From the NCBI GenBank assembly GCA_051010015.1, contig JBPCVZ010000183.1, positions 1 through 64,000 of the forward strand: a stretch of 64,000 bases of DNA, given 5' to 3'. Shown here one piece after another: positions 1-8,434 of the stretch (position 1 is the first letter of the stretch; every line of letters starts with the position of its first letter). The DNA is from CAJQQK01 sp051010015. Its GTDB lineage: Bacteria; Pseudomonadota; Alphaproteobacteria; Rhizobiales; Hyphomicrobiaceae. The translations under genes were made by a program, and so were the position numbers. The notes under the pieces were generated by a model. The model saw nothing but the letters and a program-made list of their open reading frames with translations, searched no databases and had not been told where the DNA came from.

Positions 1-35
1 CGCTGCGGTTTGCCACCCGCCCGCGTCCCCCACGG

Positions 36-127
36 CGTCATTCCGGCGCAGGCCGGAACCCATACGCATCGCCGCGATCGCTCGGCCCGAAGCAGCGCAC
101 ATGGGTCCCGACCGCCGTCGGGATGAC
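36..127. repeat. dispersed palindromic intergenic repeat
   Basis: The stretch opens with GTCATTCCGGCGCAGGCCGG (37-56) and closes with GTCGGGATGACGA (117-129), so its two ends are inverted copies of a GTCAT(T/C)CC-type motif. Each half is itself a small hairpin (CCGG-GCGCAGG-CCGG on the left, CGAC-CGCC-GTCG on the right). Between them AACCCAT and ATGGGT also pair. This layout is that of the non-coding palindromic repeats scattered between genes in many proteobacteria. The remaining bases up to the first gene at 398 hold no convincing gene or signal. Confidence 0.6.
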
Positions 128-397
128 GACAATGAATAGCGCAAACGCCCGTTAAAATATCGCATCTTAACTGATCGAAATTGGGCAATTCCGGTAGGCT
201 TGGGCTCTGCAGCGGGCATTGTATGAATTCCTCATGATGGTGCATCGCCGCAACGATGATGGCGAAATTGGAACCCGCATTGGCATCTAGCGTCAGGCAG
301 TGTCCTCAAGCCCGGCATGCATATTGCTTAACAAAGCACGAGATCGCAGCCCGGCGCCCGCGCCAGGCGCCCACTCTGCCCAGGCCGGAACCGCATC

Positions 398-1756
398 ATG
401 AGCGTAGATCGACGCAACCTCCTTGCCGCAACGGCCACGGCCGGCATCGGACTCGGCATGGCTGCAACATCTTCCAACACCGCAAACGCAGCGCGTAGCG
501 CCGTCCAACCAGACAGCGCCGCGGTTCACGTCAGTCCGGGCCACGGCGACATCACGGCACGACTGCAACGCGCCATCGATCGCGCCGCGACGCTCGGCCG
601 CCTCGTGCAACTCGCCCCCGGCCGCTATGAGATCCACGACACCCTCCGCCTCAAGCCCAACACGAAGCTGGTCGGGCCGCACGGCCTGGCCACGATCGAC
701 CTCACCGGTCACGGCGCGATCATCGCGGAAAATGCCGAAAACATCCTGCTTTCCAACTTCACGATCACCGGGCGCACCAGCAAGCGCACATCCGCAAACG
801 ACGCCCTTGTTACAGTCACGGCATGCAGTGGGTTGGATGTCCATGACGTCATCGTCCATGCCGCGCCGGTTCATGCCCTGAAACTCTGGCGCGTCTCCGG
901 GCGCATCGAACGCTGTCGCTTCGAACACATCGGCCACACGGCGATTGTTTCCGGCAATGCCGCCGACGGCCTCGACATTACCCACAATCACATCCGCCAC
1001 GCCGGCAACAACGGCATCGTCATTTGGCGCGACAAGAACGCGACGGACGCCAGCCAGGTCACCAACAACGACATCGCACACATCCGCGCGGATGCCGGCG
1101 GCAGCGGCCAGAACGGCAATGCCATCAATGCCTTCCGCGCCGACCACGTCCTCGTATCGAGCAACACGATCGCCGACTGCGCCTATTCGGCGGTGCGCTG
1201 CAACAGCGCCTCGAACGCGCAGATCATCGCCAACAACTGCCGCGGGATCGGAGAAGTCGCGCTCTACGCCGAGTTCGGTTTCGAGGGCGCCGTGATCGCC
1301 AGCAACCTGGTCGACGGCGCGGCGACCGGTATCGAGGTCACGAACTTCAAGGAAGGCGGCCGCCTTGCCACCGTACAGGGCAACGTCATTCGCAACCTCT
1401 TTCGACGCGAGCACGAGCCGGTCGACAAGCGCGGCGTCGGCATCCATGTCGAAGCCGACACGGTCGTTGCCGGCAACACGATCGAAGATGCGCCAACCGC
1501 GGGCCTTGCCGTCGGGTGGGGGCCGTGGCTGCGGGATGTCGCCATCCACGGCAACCTCATCCGCAATGCCGGCATCGGCGTCGCGGTCAGTGCCAAGGGC
1601 AAACCCGGCACGGTATTGATCGCAAACAACGTGATCCGGCAAACACGCCATGGCGCGGCACGCCTGCTCGATCATAACACGCCCGTCGGACCGGCATTGC
1701 AGGATGGTCCGGCCAGCGAGTCACCGGCACGACTGAATGCAAATCTCATCTCGTGA
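398..1756 (+). CDS. TIGR03808-type Tat-exported beta-helix repeat protein
   Basis: A 452-residue exported protein of unknown role. The N-terminus is a twin-arginine signal (S-V-D-R-R-N-L-L followed by an Ala/Gly-rich hydrophobic stretch to about residue 31, ending TANA), so it should be exported folded to the periplasm. The rest is a run of short beta-strand/turn repeats rich in Asn, His and Gly (N-N-x-I-x-H-I, G-N-x-I-R-N), typical of a right-handed parallel beta-helix as in pectin-lyase-fold proteins. Length, Tat signal and repeats fit the alphaproteobacterial TIGR03808 family, whose function is not known. It stands alone, convergent with the next gene 39 bases away. Confidence 0.8.
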   Translation: MSVDRRNLLAATATAGIGLGMAATSSNTANAARSAVQPDSAAVHVSPGHGDITARLQRAIDRAATLGRLVQLAPGRYEIHDTLRLKPNTKLVGPHGLATIDLTGHGAIIAENAENILLSNFTITGRTSKRTSANDALVTVTACSGLDVHDVIVHAAPVHALKLWRVSGRIERCRFEHIGHTAIVSGNAADGLDITHNHIRHAGNNGIVIWRDKNATDASQVTNNDIAHIRADAGGSGQNGNAINAFRADHVLVSSNTIADCAYSAVRCNSASNAQIIANNCRGIGEVALYAEFGFEGAVIASNLVDGAATGIEVTNFKEGGRLATVQGNVIRNLFRREHEPVDKRGVGIHVEADTVVAGNTIEDAPTAGLAVGWGPWLRDVAIHGNLIRNAGIGVAVSAKGKPGTVLIANNVIRQTRHGAARLLDHNTPVGPALQDGPASESPARLNANLIS

Positions 1757-1795
1757 GAGGCGTCACACTACCAACGATGAGCTGATGGCGCGGTC

Positions 1796-2101
1796 CTACT
1801 GTATCCATCGGATATAGCGCGAATGCACCCAACCGGTCGTGTCACCGTAGTTGATCTTCACCCAGCGGCCGCGGCGTGGCCCAAGGCGCCGGATGCCACA
1901 GAACCCGGCAGGGATGTGGCCAATTTTTCGGGACCGCGCCGACGGCCATCTGCGGATATTCAATACATCGTCGTCACTAACGCCGCGGACACCATAGGTG
2001 TTGCAGCAGGCGCAAGCGTGCGCCGCCGCCGTCATCACCAGCATGCACACACCGGCCAACACCGATCTCGACAGAACCAAACGAAAGACTTGTCCTCGCA
2101 T
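1796..2101 (-). CDS. small exported SH3-like protein
   Basis: A 101-residue protein with an N-terminal signal peptide (hydrophobic VLAGVCMLVMTAAAHA, cleavage expected near residue 29) followed by a short Cys-rich stretch (ACACC) and a bacterial SH3 (SH3b)-like domain: V-L-N-I-R-x-W-P-S-x-x-S-x-K-I-G-x-I-P near residues 46-66 and W-V-K-I-N-Y-G-D-T-T-G-W-V-H at the C-terminus. SH3b domains in exported proteins usually bind cell-wall or protein ligands. No partner gene is adjacent. It is a single-gene unit, with the tRNA-Gln gene upstream on the same strand. Confidence 0.75.
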   Translation of the reverse strand: MRGQVFRLVLSRSVLAGVCMLVMTAAAHACACCNTYGVRGVSDDDVLNIRRWPSARSRKIGHIPAGFCGIRRLGPRRGRWVKINYGDTTGWVHSRYIRWIQ

Positions 2102-2261
2102 CGGTTAAACGCTCCACAATAAAAAAGTTCGGCAATCAAGTTGCGGTCAAAAACGCCTGTAGGAAGGGCAACCATCCGCCTACGTCTCATGCCATCTTAG
2201 GCCGAAACGCAGCAGATCGCACTCGAAAAAAATCGCGATTTCATGAGGTTGGATCGTGAGA

Positions 2262-2336
2262 TGGCTGGGGTGGGAGGATTCGAACCTCCGCATGGCGATA
2301 CCAAAAACCGCTGCCTTACCGCTTGGCTACACCCCA
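2262..2336 (-). tRNA. tRNA-Gln (anticodon TTG)
   Basis: Read on the minus strand the gene runs from TGGGGTG at the 5' end to CACCCCA plus discriminator G and an encoded CCA. The seven acceptor pairs are perfect. The T-arm reads GGAGG-TTCGAAT-CCTCC. The anticodon stem GCGGT/ATCGC (one G-U) encloses the loop TTTTGGT, giving anticodon TTG. The D-arm carries the usual AGC..GGTAAGGC. The CCA end is at 2262-2264. Confidence 0.97.
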
Positions 2337-2491
2337 TCAAGGTACACAAACGATACACAAAAAGTGCATCAGCCCTGACCAAACGCTAGCCAAAGGCGCT
2401 AGCGAACGCGCTTATTAGCGGGCTTTGCGCTGTCGTTCAAGTCGCAATCCACTGACCGTAAGCCTGTTCGCAATCCCGTTGGCTCAAACGA

Positions 2492-4339
2492 TCAAGCCGC
2501 GGCTTGACGTCCGTTTTCGACCTCGTCCAGCCAGACATCCGCGTGCGCCGTCTCCGCCAGCTTGGGCGTCGCCTCGAAACCGCTTGACCGCGCAATCGCC
2601 AGCGCAACCAGCCGCGTGAATGAAGGCACCACGAAGTAGCTGGTATGGATCAACTCATTCCAATTGAGATAGGCCAGGACATTGTCGGACTCTTTGTGAC
2701 GGCCTTCAAAAAAGGCCAACTCACTCAACGCGTTCCGGAATTTGCCGAGCGACTGGAACGTGGCGTCGTTCGAGCTTTGCGTAATCTCGGCGCTGATCGC
2801 CAGCGGCAGATAGGGCTGCCCTTCGCCCATCCAGCGCGGATAAGGCGCGGTCCCGATTGCAATTTCATCCTCGGTATCGTTGCCAACGGCTGAACGCCTG
2901 ATCTGCGCCCAGGTCATTCCATCCAGCCAGCGGCTGGCAATGCGCGAGAACCACTTGGCAAAGACCTGAACCACCAGCACCCACAGGATTGCAATGCCAC
3001 CGAGCACGACCGGCACCAGGATCACAGGCAGCAAATAGCTGGCGATACGTCCCACGCTGCTGCGCCGCACTTCGTCGTCGACGAACAAACTGGCCACTTC
3101 ATCCGTGATCAAATGCAGCAGCAGTTGCGCGTTCAAGGCCCGGTTTTCACCGTTATCGCAAAGCCGGCCGTTGTTGCACGGCCTATTGTCCTTTTGCAGG
3201 AACTTGCGTTTGAAGCGGTGCGCCCGCTGCAGTTTTGGAAGTTCCGGAAAAGACTCCTGCAGCTGTTTTCGTTGGTCGCGCAAGACGCGTCGCTGCTGTC
3301 GTACCGTGCGTTTTGCGGCCTCTCGCTCGGCCAGCGGTTGCAGGTCATCCTCTGCCCGTTTTTGGGCCGCACGCAGGTTGCCCCGGATGCTTCGCATCGT
3401 GCGCCGGGATTGCTGGTAGGACGCAGACTGTGTCGCGAGTTCGTCAAGCTGGTAGACGTGCGTGCGCAGCATGTCAGCAAGGCCGTTCATGAGGCTCGGC
3501 GTGTTGATCGCAATGAGATAAACCGCCGGCAGCATGAAGACGGACATCAGACTGAGCAGCGGCACGGCAAACTGCCGGTCGAAGATCGGCAATCTTACCG
3601 CTCTTAACGAGCCGAGCCCGCGCACCGCTTCATCGTCCTCGTGGGTCAGCGCCAGCCAGCGGTCGCCGAAAAATTGCTTTGCGCGCCGCTTGATGCGGGG
3701 TCGATAGAAGAACCGCTGACTGCGTTCGCGCACGATCGCGATGAGCAGAAACACAATCACAGGTAATGCGGCGAAAATACCGCCTACGCCCAAGCGCCAT
3801 AGCGCGTTGGTGTTTTCCACATTGATGCTGCCCTCCCATACGCGTCCGATGGTTGCGCCGACAAAAATCAAGAGCAGCATGAACGAGGCAACGTACATTG
3901 CCTTGAGAATTATCGGCAGGCGCATGAACAAGAAGCGTTCGCGACGCAATTCGACAAAGGGCGTTCCAACTGTGATCCAGCGCTTCAGGCCAGGCAATTG
4001 CCTTTTGCGTGCGGCCGCCTGCAACAAGGCCGCCGAGACAACCGAGCCGCCATGCGAGTGCGCCACAACGCAGTAAGGCTCGCCGCTGTCCTCCAATTGC
4101 ATCAAATGGTCGTACAACGCGCGTCCGGCACGCCGTCGCTCACGCTCGCTGTTTTCCCCACTCCAAACAAAGGGCTGCACGTCAACGGAGCCATCGGCGG
4201 CTTGAACAAGTGACTTCAATTCCGCATTGAACGGACTGTCCGGTCGCCACCAATAGGACGTCGAACTCGCGCTATCGTCGCTCTCGCCTGGAATATCGAT
4301 ATGTGCGAAAGTCCCATGGACCGTCAGAATCGTCCCCAT
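2492..4339 (-). CDS. membrane-anchored lipase-like alpha/beta hydrolase
   Basis: About 615 residues. The N-terminal part begins with a strand and oxyanion-loop-like T-I-L-T-V-H-G-T-F and has a nucleophile elbow A-H-S-H-G with Ser near residue 95, as in lipase/PGAP1-like alpha/beta hydrolases. It is followed by at least three transmembrane segments (roughly residues 135-215 and 260-285), a charged coiled-coil-like stretch rich in Arg/Gln/Glu, and another long transmembrane segment around residues 425-455. The likely site is the inner membrane. An ATG at 4339, preceded by GGGGCGAG, is preferred to the GTG at 4351. Acid and His members of the triad cannot be placed by eye, and the substrate is unknown. 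Confidence 0.7.
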   Translation of the reverse strand: MGTILTVHGTFAHIDIPGESDDSASSTSYWWRPDSPFNAELKSLVQAADGSVDVQPFVWSGENSERERRRAGRALYDHLMQLEDSGEPYCVVAHSHGGSVVSAALLQAAARKRQLPGLKRWITVGTPFVELRRERFLFMRLPIILKAMYVASFMLLLIFVGATIGRVWEGSINVENTNALWRLGVGGIFAALPVIVFLLIAIVRERSQRFFYRPRIKRRAKQFFGDRWLALTHEDDEAVRGLGSLRAVRLPIFDRQFAVPLLSLMSVFMLPAVYLIAINTPSLMNGLADMLRTHVYQLDELATQSASYQQSRRTMRSIRGNLRAAQKRAEDDLQPLAEREAAKRTVRQQRRVLRDQRKQLQESFPELPKLQRAHRFKRKFLQKDNRPCNNGRLCDNGENRALNAQLLLHLITDEVASLFVDDEVRRSSVGRIASYLLPVILVPVVLGGIAILWVLVVQVFAKWFSRIASRWLDGMTWAQIRRSAVGNDTEDEIAIGTAPYPRWMGEGQPYLPLAISAEITQSSNDATFQSLGKFRNALSELAFFEGRHKESDNVLAYLNWNELIHTSYFVVPSFTRLVALAIARSSGFEATPKLAETAHADVWLDEVENGRQAAA

Positions 4340-4593
4340 AGCTCGCCCCACTCAACCTTTGTAACAGCCATTGGCATGCCGGCAATTTGGGCCGGCAGAT
4401 TGGGCATGACACGTTTTCAAGGCAGAAATCCAGCAATCGAGGATAGCACCGTACACTGATGCGGACTGCCTCCCGGATGAAGCAATAATGCAACATTCTT
4501 CCCGTAGCCATTGACGTACCGATGCCAGGGCCAATTGGGTCGTCCATTCATCCTGCCCGCGGCAAGACTGGACCAAGATCATCAGAGGCCGAC

Positions 4594-5004
4594 ATGTCAA
4601 CCGTCACAAAACCGACCAATCCCGGGAGTGATCCGCGTGTAAGCGCCGTCTTCGCCGACATTCGCGCCACCCGCGGCGGCGATTTCATCGACAACCTATG
4701 GCATTGTCTTGCATGCGATCCGACGTTACTGGAGAACACATGACGTGACGTCAAGGCCGTGATAGCAACGCCTAGCCGCCTTGATCCAATGACAAAGCAA
4801 CCGATCTACACGGCCGGATCGATCGCCAACAATTGGTCGTATTGCATTCAATCTCACACGATTGCGGCCCGCGCCCAAGGCATGTCTGAGGCGCAGCATG
4901 CGGAGTTTCTCACCATCGTATCTCTCGCGGGAGGCACGAACCACTTGCTCAATGGTATGCAGATACCAGTTGATCCTGAATTCAATCATGATCAGCAAAC
5001 TTGA
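4594..5004 (+). pseudogene. AhpD/carboxymuconolactone decarboxylase-like pseudogene (in-frame TGA)
   Basis: One reading frame from ATG at 4594 to TGA at 5002-5004 encodes a 136-codon AhpD-like (carboxymuconolactone decarboxylase family) protein, but it is broken by TGA at 4741-4743. After L-E-N-T the family has a Trp here as I remember it, so TGA is a one-base change from TGG. The redox-active C-x-x-C of the family is also damaged: the sequence reads N-N-W-S-Y-C-I-Q-S-H, with Trp where the first Cys belongs. The C-terminal H-A-E-F-L-T-I-V and N-G-M-Q-I-P-V-D are still recognisable. Two independent lesions in one small gene argue for a decaying copy. It lies just upstream of, and collinear with, the MBL hydrolase. 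Confidence 0.8.
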
Positions 5005-5065
5005 CGCCCGACCTCAGATCGGTTTTCGATCGCCAACCATTTCGTATACCGAGAGAGCTGCAACG

Positions 5066-5968
5066 ATGACCGACCTCGAATTCAAGACCGATATGGAATT
5101 CGCCTATGCAACGCCGCGAGAGCTCGCGCCCGGTGTTGTTCGCTTCGTTGCCAACAATCCGAGCGTATTTACCTTCAAAGGAACGAATACCTACATCATT
5201 GGATCGGACGATCTCGCGATCATCGATCCGGGACCGGAGGACGATGTCCATCATCAAGCAATCATCGATTTCGTTGGCGGTCGCACTGTCAGCCATATCG
5301 TGATCACACATACCCACCGCGATCACATCGATGGTCTCCCCCGTATGGCAGCCGCGACAAAGGCGAAAGTCTGCGGCTTTGGGCGAGACGCCAGCAATCA
5401 AGGCGCACTGATCAACCCGGAAAGCACCGAGTATATCGACGCGAGCTTCACACCGGACATCATCCTGAAAGACGGCGACACGGTCAAAGGCTCGAATTGG
5501 ACGCTGGAAGCCCTGTTCACGCCGGGCCACGCGCCTGACCATCTTTGCTTCGCCCTGCCAGAGCAGAAGGTGCTCTTTTCCGGAGACCACGTGATGGGTT
5601 GGAATACGACCGTCGTGGCTCCACCGGAAGGCAGCATGTCCGCCTATATGGCCTCACTGGAAAAACTAATGGGCCGCCCGGATACCGCCTTCTTTCCCGG
5701 CCACGGCGGCCAGATCCCCGACCCGCAACGCATGGTCCGCGGCTACATGGTCCATCGCAACTGGCGCGAACAGGCAATCCTGGGTGCGATAAGGGACGGT
5801 CACACAACCATCACCAGCGTCGTCAAACTGGTCTACAAAGGCCTCGATGAACGGCTCGTCAATGCAGCATCGTTATCCGTGCAAGCGCATGTCGACTTTC
5901 TCATCGAAAAGAACCTGGTCAAATGTGACGGCCCGACAAGCTTCACCTGCGAGCTAGCCGCTGTTTGA
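5066..5968 (+). CDS. MBL-fold metallo-hydrolase (LACTB2-like)
   Basis: A 300-residue metallo-beta-lactamase-fold hydrolase. The metal-binding motif T-H-T-H-R-D-H (H-x-H-x-D-H) is present, followed by the downstream F-T-P-G-H-A and F-S-G-D-H ligands and a late P-G-H-G. The C-terminal 80 or so residues form the small helical domain seen in LACTB2/GloB-type members that cut thioesters or RNA. The frame is open upstream to 4862, but those residues do not look like the family; the ATG at 5066 after GAGAGAG is the sensible start. It overlaps the convergent DUF1499 gene by 15 bases. Substrate unknown. Confidence 0.85.
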   Translation: MTDLEFKTDMEFAYATPRELAPGVVRFVANNPSVFTFKGTNTYIIGSDDLAIIDPGPEDDVHHQAIIDFVGGRTVSHIVITHTHRDHIDGLPRMAAATKAKVCGFGRDASNQGALINPESTEYIDASFTPDIILKDGDTVKGSNWTLEALFTPGHAPDHLCFALPEQKVLFSGDHVMGWNTTVVAPPEGSMSAYMASLEKLMGRPDTAFFPGHGGQIPDPQRMVRGYMVHRNWREQAILGAIRDGHTTITSVVKLVYKGLDERLVNAASLSVQAHVDFLIEKNLVKCDGPTSFTCELAAV

Positions 5969-6796
5969 CCTCCGCCTCTTTCCGCGATTGCGTCGTAGGC
6001 GTTTTCGACGACCACTCTTTTTAGGCACCGTCGCCTGTATCCGTTCCACCAAAGCGGTCAGGATGCTTCGCACGCGCGCGGCGTTTGCACCGAGGTCATG
6101 GCGGCCAAAACGTGATGCGGAGCGCACATCGACCAATGCTCCGCGACCGTTGTTGGCAACACGAACCACAACGTCATCGTAAAACCCGAACACAAGTGTC
6201 CTGTCCACCGCTTCGACAAAGCCGACACCGGTTTTTCCATCCGGTGCCAACTCGTGAACGACTTGCATGCGAAGTTTGCGCAACGCCTGCCCGACCAGTG
6301 CGACGGTCTCGGCCGCATCGCGCTCAACGGCAAGCGTTCGTAGGTCGGGATAGGCAGATGCCTGCGCATTCGCGAATTTCTCGCCGGGATAATCGATCGG
6401 ATTACTTCCCGGCGGGCGTAATTTCGCGGTCGCAACAAAAGCGGGCGGACGCACTGTATCGGTCGTTACATCGTTGATGTTCGGTAGCGCCTGAATGGTC
6501 GGCAATAGGCTCACCGGCCACATCAAGATGGCGCTGGCAAATGCAATTGCAACCAGCGAACTGCCCGTGCCCCGATAACCGCCCCGCCAAATCCGCCACA
6601 GGGCAAACGTGGCGAGCACGATCCCTAGAACAGCACCGCCGAAAGCCAATAGATACAGATTGAGCGCAACCGGTGTGGCCAACCCAAACAGCCGGTGCAA
6701 GATGCTTGCAGCCAAGATCAGCACCACGGAATAACCCGCAATGCGCATAGCCCAGCCGCTGACGATCACTCGTCGCTGTAAAAAACCGCTTGCCAT
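5954..6796 (-). CDS. DUF1499 family membrane protein
   Basis: A 280-residue protein with three predicted transmembrane segments in the first half (about residues 13-33, 45-70 and 80-105) followed by a DUF1499 domain from roughly residue 140 (N-P-I-D-Y-P, then the D-A-A-E-T-V-A-L-V-G-Q-A-L core and the V-D-V-R-S-A-S-R-F-G-R-H-D-L-G end motif). The tail is very basic (R-R-K-R-L-R-R-N-R). DUF1499 proteins are common in alphaproteobacteria and of unknown function. Its end overlaps the convergent MBL hydrolase. Confidence 0.85.
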   Translation of the reverse strand: MASGFLQRRVIVSGWAMRIAGYSVVLILAASILHRLFGLATPVALNLYLLAFGGAVLGIVLATFALWRIWRGGYRGTGSSLVAIAFASAILMWPVSLLPTIQALPNINDVTTDTVRPPAFVATAKLRPPGSNPIDYPGEKFANAQASAYPDLRTLAVERDAAETVALVGQALRKLRMQVVHELAPDGKTGVGFVEAVDRTLVFGFYDDVVVRVANNGRGALVDVRSASRFGRHDLGANAARVRSILTALVERIQATVPKKSGRRKRLRRNRGKRRRSNSG

Positions 6797-7036
6797 TTGT
6801 CCTGCGTCACTATTGCCAGATCATCGCAAGTTACCGTTAACCAAGCACTCGTCTCATGCCCGTTCGGCAGGGCGAGGTCAAATCATCCGACGCAAACGCC
6901 AAATACACCTTGTGATACGGTGCCGGGGCTCGCATGATACGGGAAGATGCGGTCCCATTTTTTGTCGGATCGCTCAGGAAATGTTCTTCCCGCATCCAAA
7001 ATTCGGTCAGCGGGCCACCGCCAGGATAAAAATGCC

Positions 7037-8434
7037 ATGCAAAAACAGCTCACCAATTCCGAGATGCGCGACGTCGAAGTCCTTCTTCACCCGGCAACCA
7101 ACCTTGCCGCTCACCGCGAGCATGGCCCCCTTGTGCTCGATCGTGGTGAAGGCATATTTGTCTATGACACACAGGGCAAGCGTTACATTGAGGGGCTTGC
7201 CGGGCTTTGGTGCACGTCGCTTGGATACGGCAACAAGGAGCTCATTGCCGCCGCCAGCGAACAGATGTCACGCCTGTCCTTCACGCATTTGTTCGGCTCG
7301 AAAAGCCACGAACCGGCGATCGAGCTGGCCGAAAAACTCAAGGAAATCGTACCATCACCGGCATCGAAGATATTCTTCACTTCTTCAGGCAGCGAAGCCA
7401 ACGACAGCCAGATCAAATTGGCCTGGTACTACAATAACGCGCGTGGCAAGCCCGAGAAAAAGAAAATCATCGGTCGCATGCGGGGGTATCATGGCGTCAC
7501 CGTTGGTGCGGCGAGCCTGACCGGCCTGCCCATCTACCATGCCGATTTCGACGTACCTCTTCCCGGCTTCGTCCATGCTGACTGCCCGCACTATTATGGC
7601 AACGCCGAGCCGGGCGAAACGGAAGCCGAATTTGCAACCCGCATGGCCAACAACCTCGAAGCGCTGATTGAACGAGAAGGACCGGAGACGATAGCCGCCT
7701 TCATCGCGGAACCCGTGCAAGGTGCCGGGGGCGTAATCATTCCCCCTGACACCTACTTCGAGAAAGTTCAGGCCATTCTCAGGAAGCACGACATCGCGAT
7801 GATCGCCGACGAAGTGATCTGCGGCTTTGGCCGGACTGGAAACATGTTCGGATCTGAAACGTTCGGAATCGAACCCGACTCGATCACGATGGCCAAGGCC
7901 ATCACCTCCGCCTACATGCCGCTCGGCGCTGTGACGGTATCAGAGCCGGTTTTTGACGCGCTGGTTTCCGAGAGCCAGAAACTGGGCTTGTTCGCGCACG
8001 GCTTCACCTATTCCGGTCATCCTGTCGCCTGCGCCGTCGCAGCCAAAACGCTCGAAATTTACGAGCGCATCAACATCGTCGAGCATGTCCGCTCCGTCAG
8101 CCCAATCTTCAAGACGCGCCTGCAAGCTCTGGCCGATCATCCGCTTGTTGGCAACGCCCGCAGCGTCGGCCTGCTCGGTGCACTCGAGCTTGTGCGGAAC
8201 AAGCAGACGAAAGAAAGCTTTGCTCCAAGCGAGGGAGTCGGTGCAAAAGTCGTCGCGATGGCACAGGAAGAAGGGTTGCTGTGCCGTGCCGTTGGAGGAG
8301 ACAATATCGGCCTCTGTCCGCCGCTCGTTATTGAAGGCGCCGAGATCAATGTCATGTTTGATGCCATGTCGAAAGCGCTGGATCGGGCAGCGCATTGGGT
8401 CGAGCACGAACTTGGTTACAATCTCGGCAGCTAG
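7037..8434 (+). CDS. class III aminotransferase (PLP, omega-amino acid type)
   Basis: A 465-residue fold-type I, class III transaminase. Visible are the PLP-phosphate-binding T-S-S-G-S-E-A-N-D near residues 115-123, the I-A-D-E-V-I-C-G-F-G-R-T-G aspartate motif, and the internal-aldimine lysine in M-A-K-A-I-T-S-A-Y-M-P-L-G-A. Such enzymes move the amino group of omega-amino acids, GABA or amines to pyruvate. The ATG at 7037 begins the family-like sequence; the frame is open further upstream but without similarity. A following exported protein overlaps its end by 23 bases if its TTG start is right. Amino donor not predictable. Confidence 0.9.
   Translation: MQKQLTNSEMRDVEVLLHPATNLAAHREHGPLVLDRGEGIFVYDTQGKRYIEGLAGLWCTSLGYGNKELIAAASEQMSRLSFTHLFGSKSHEPAIELAEKLKEIVPSPASKIFFTSSGSEANDSQIKLAWYYNNARGKPEKKKIIGRMRGYHGVTVGAASLTGLPIYHADFDVPLPGFVHADCPHYYGNAEPGETEAEFATRMANNLEALIEREGPETIAAFIAEPVQGAGGVIIPPDTYFEKVQAILRKHDIAMIADEVICGFGRTGNMFGSETFGIEPDSITMAKAITSAYMPLGAVTVSEPVFDALVSESQKLGLFAHGFTYSGHPVACAVAAKTLEIYERINIVEHVRSVSPIFKTRLQALADHPLVGNARSVGLLGALELVRNKQTKESFAPSEGVGAKVVAMAQEEGLLCRAVGGDNIGLCPPLVIEGAEINVMFDAMSKALDRAAHWVEHELGYNLGS

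Noticed and set aside
293..1675. 460-residue minus-strand ORF across the first gene
   Set aside because: It is the antisense shadow of the Tat-exported beta-helix gene; composition and sequence fit no family, and the plus-strand product is convincing.
2384..2404. CGCTAGC/GCTAGCG inverted repeat as a terminator of the lipase-like gene
   Set aside because: A 7-bp stem with no T-run on either side and almost 90 bases from the stop; too weak to call.
4272..4600. Two short minus-strand ORFs between the lipase-like gene and the pseudogene
   Set aside because: They overlap each other and the lipase start, with no recognisable motif.
4741..4743. In-frame TGA read as selenocysteine
   Set aside because: The position is a Trp in the family as I remember it, not the redox Cys, and no SECIS-like hairpin was evident directly downstream; the C-x-x-C is also damaged, so a pseudogene is simpler.
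6940..6992. CGGGAAGA/TCTTCCCG inverted repeat upstream of the aminotransferase
   Set aside because: Eight-base arms separated by 37 bases are expected often by chance; no further support.
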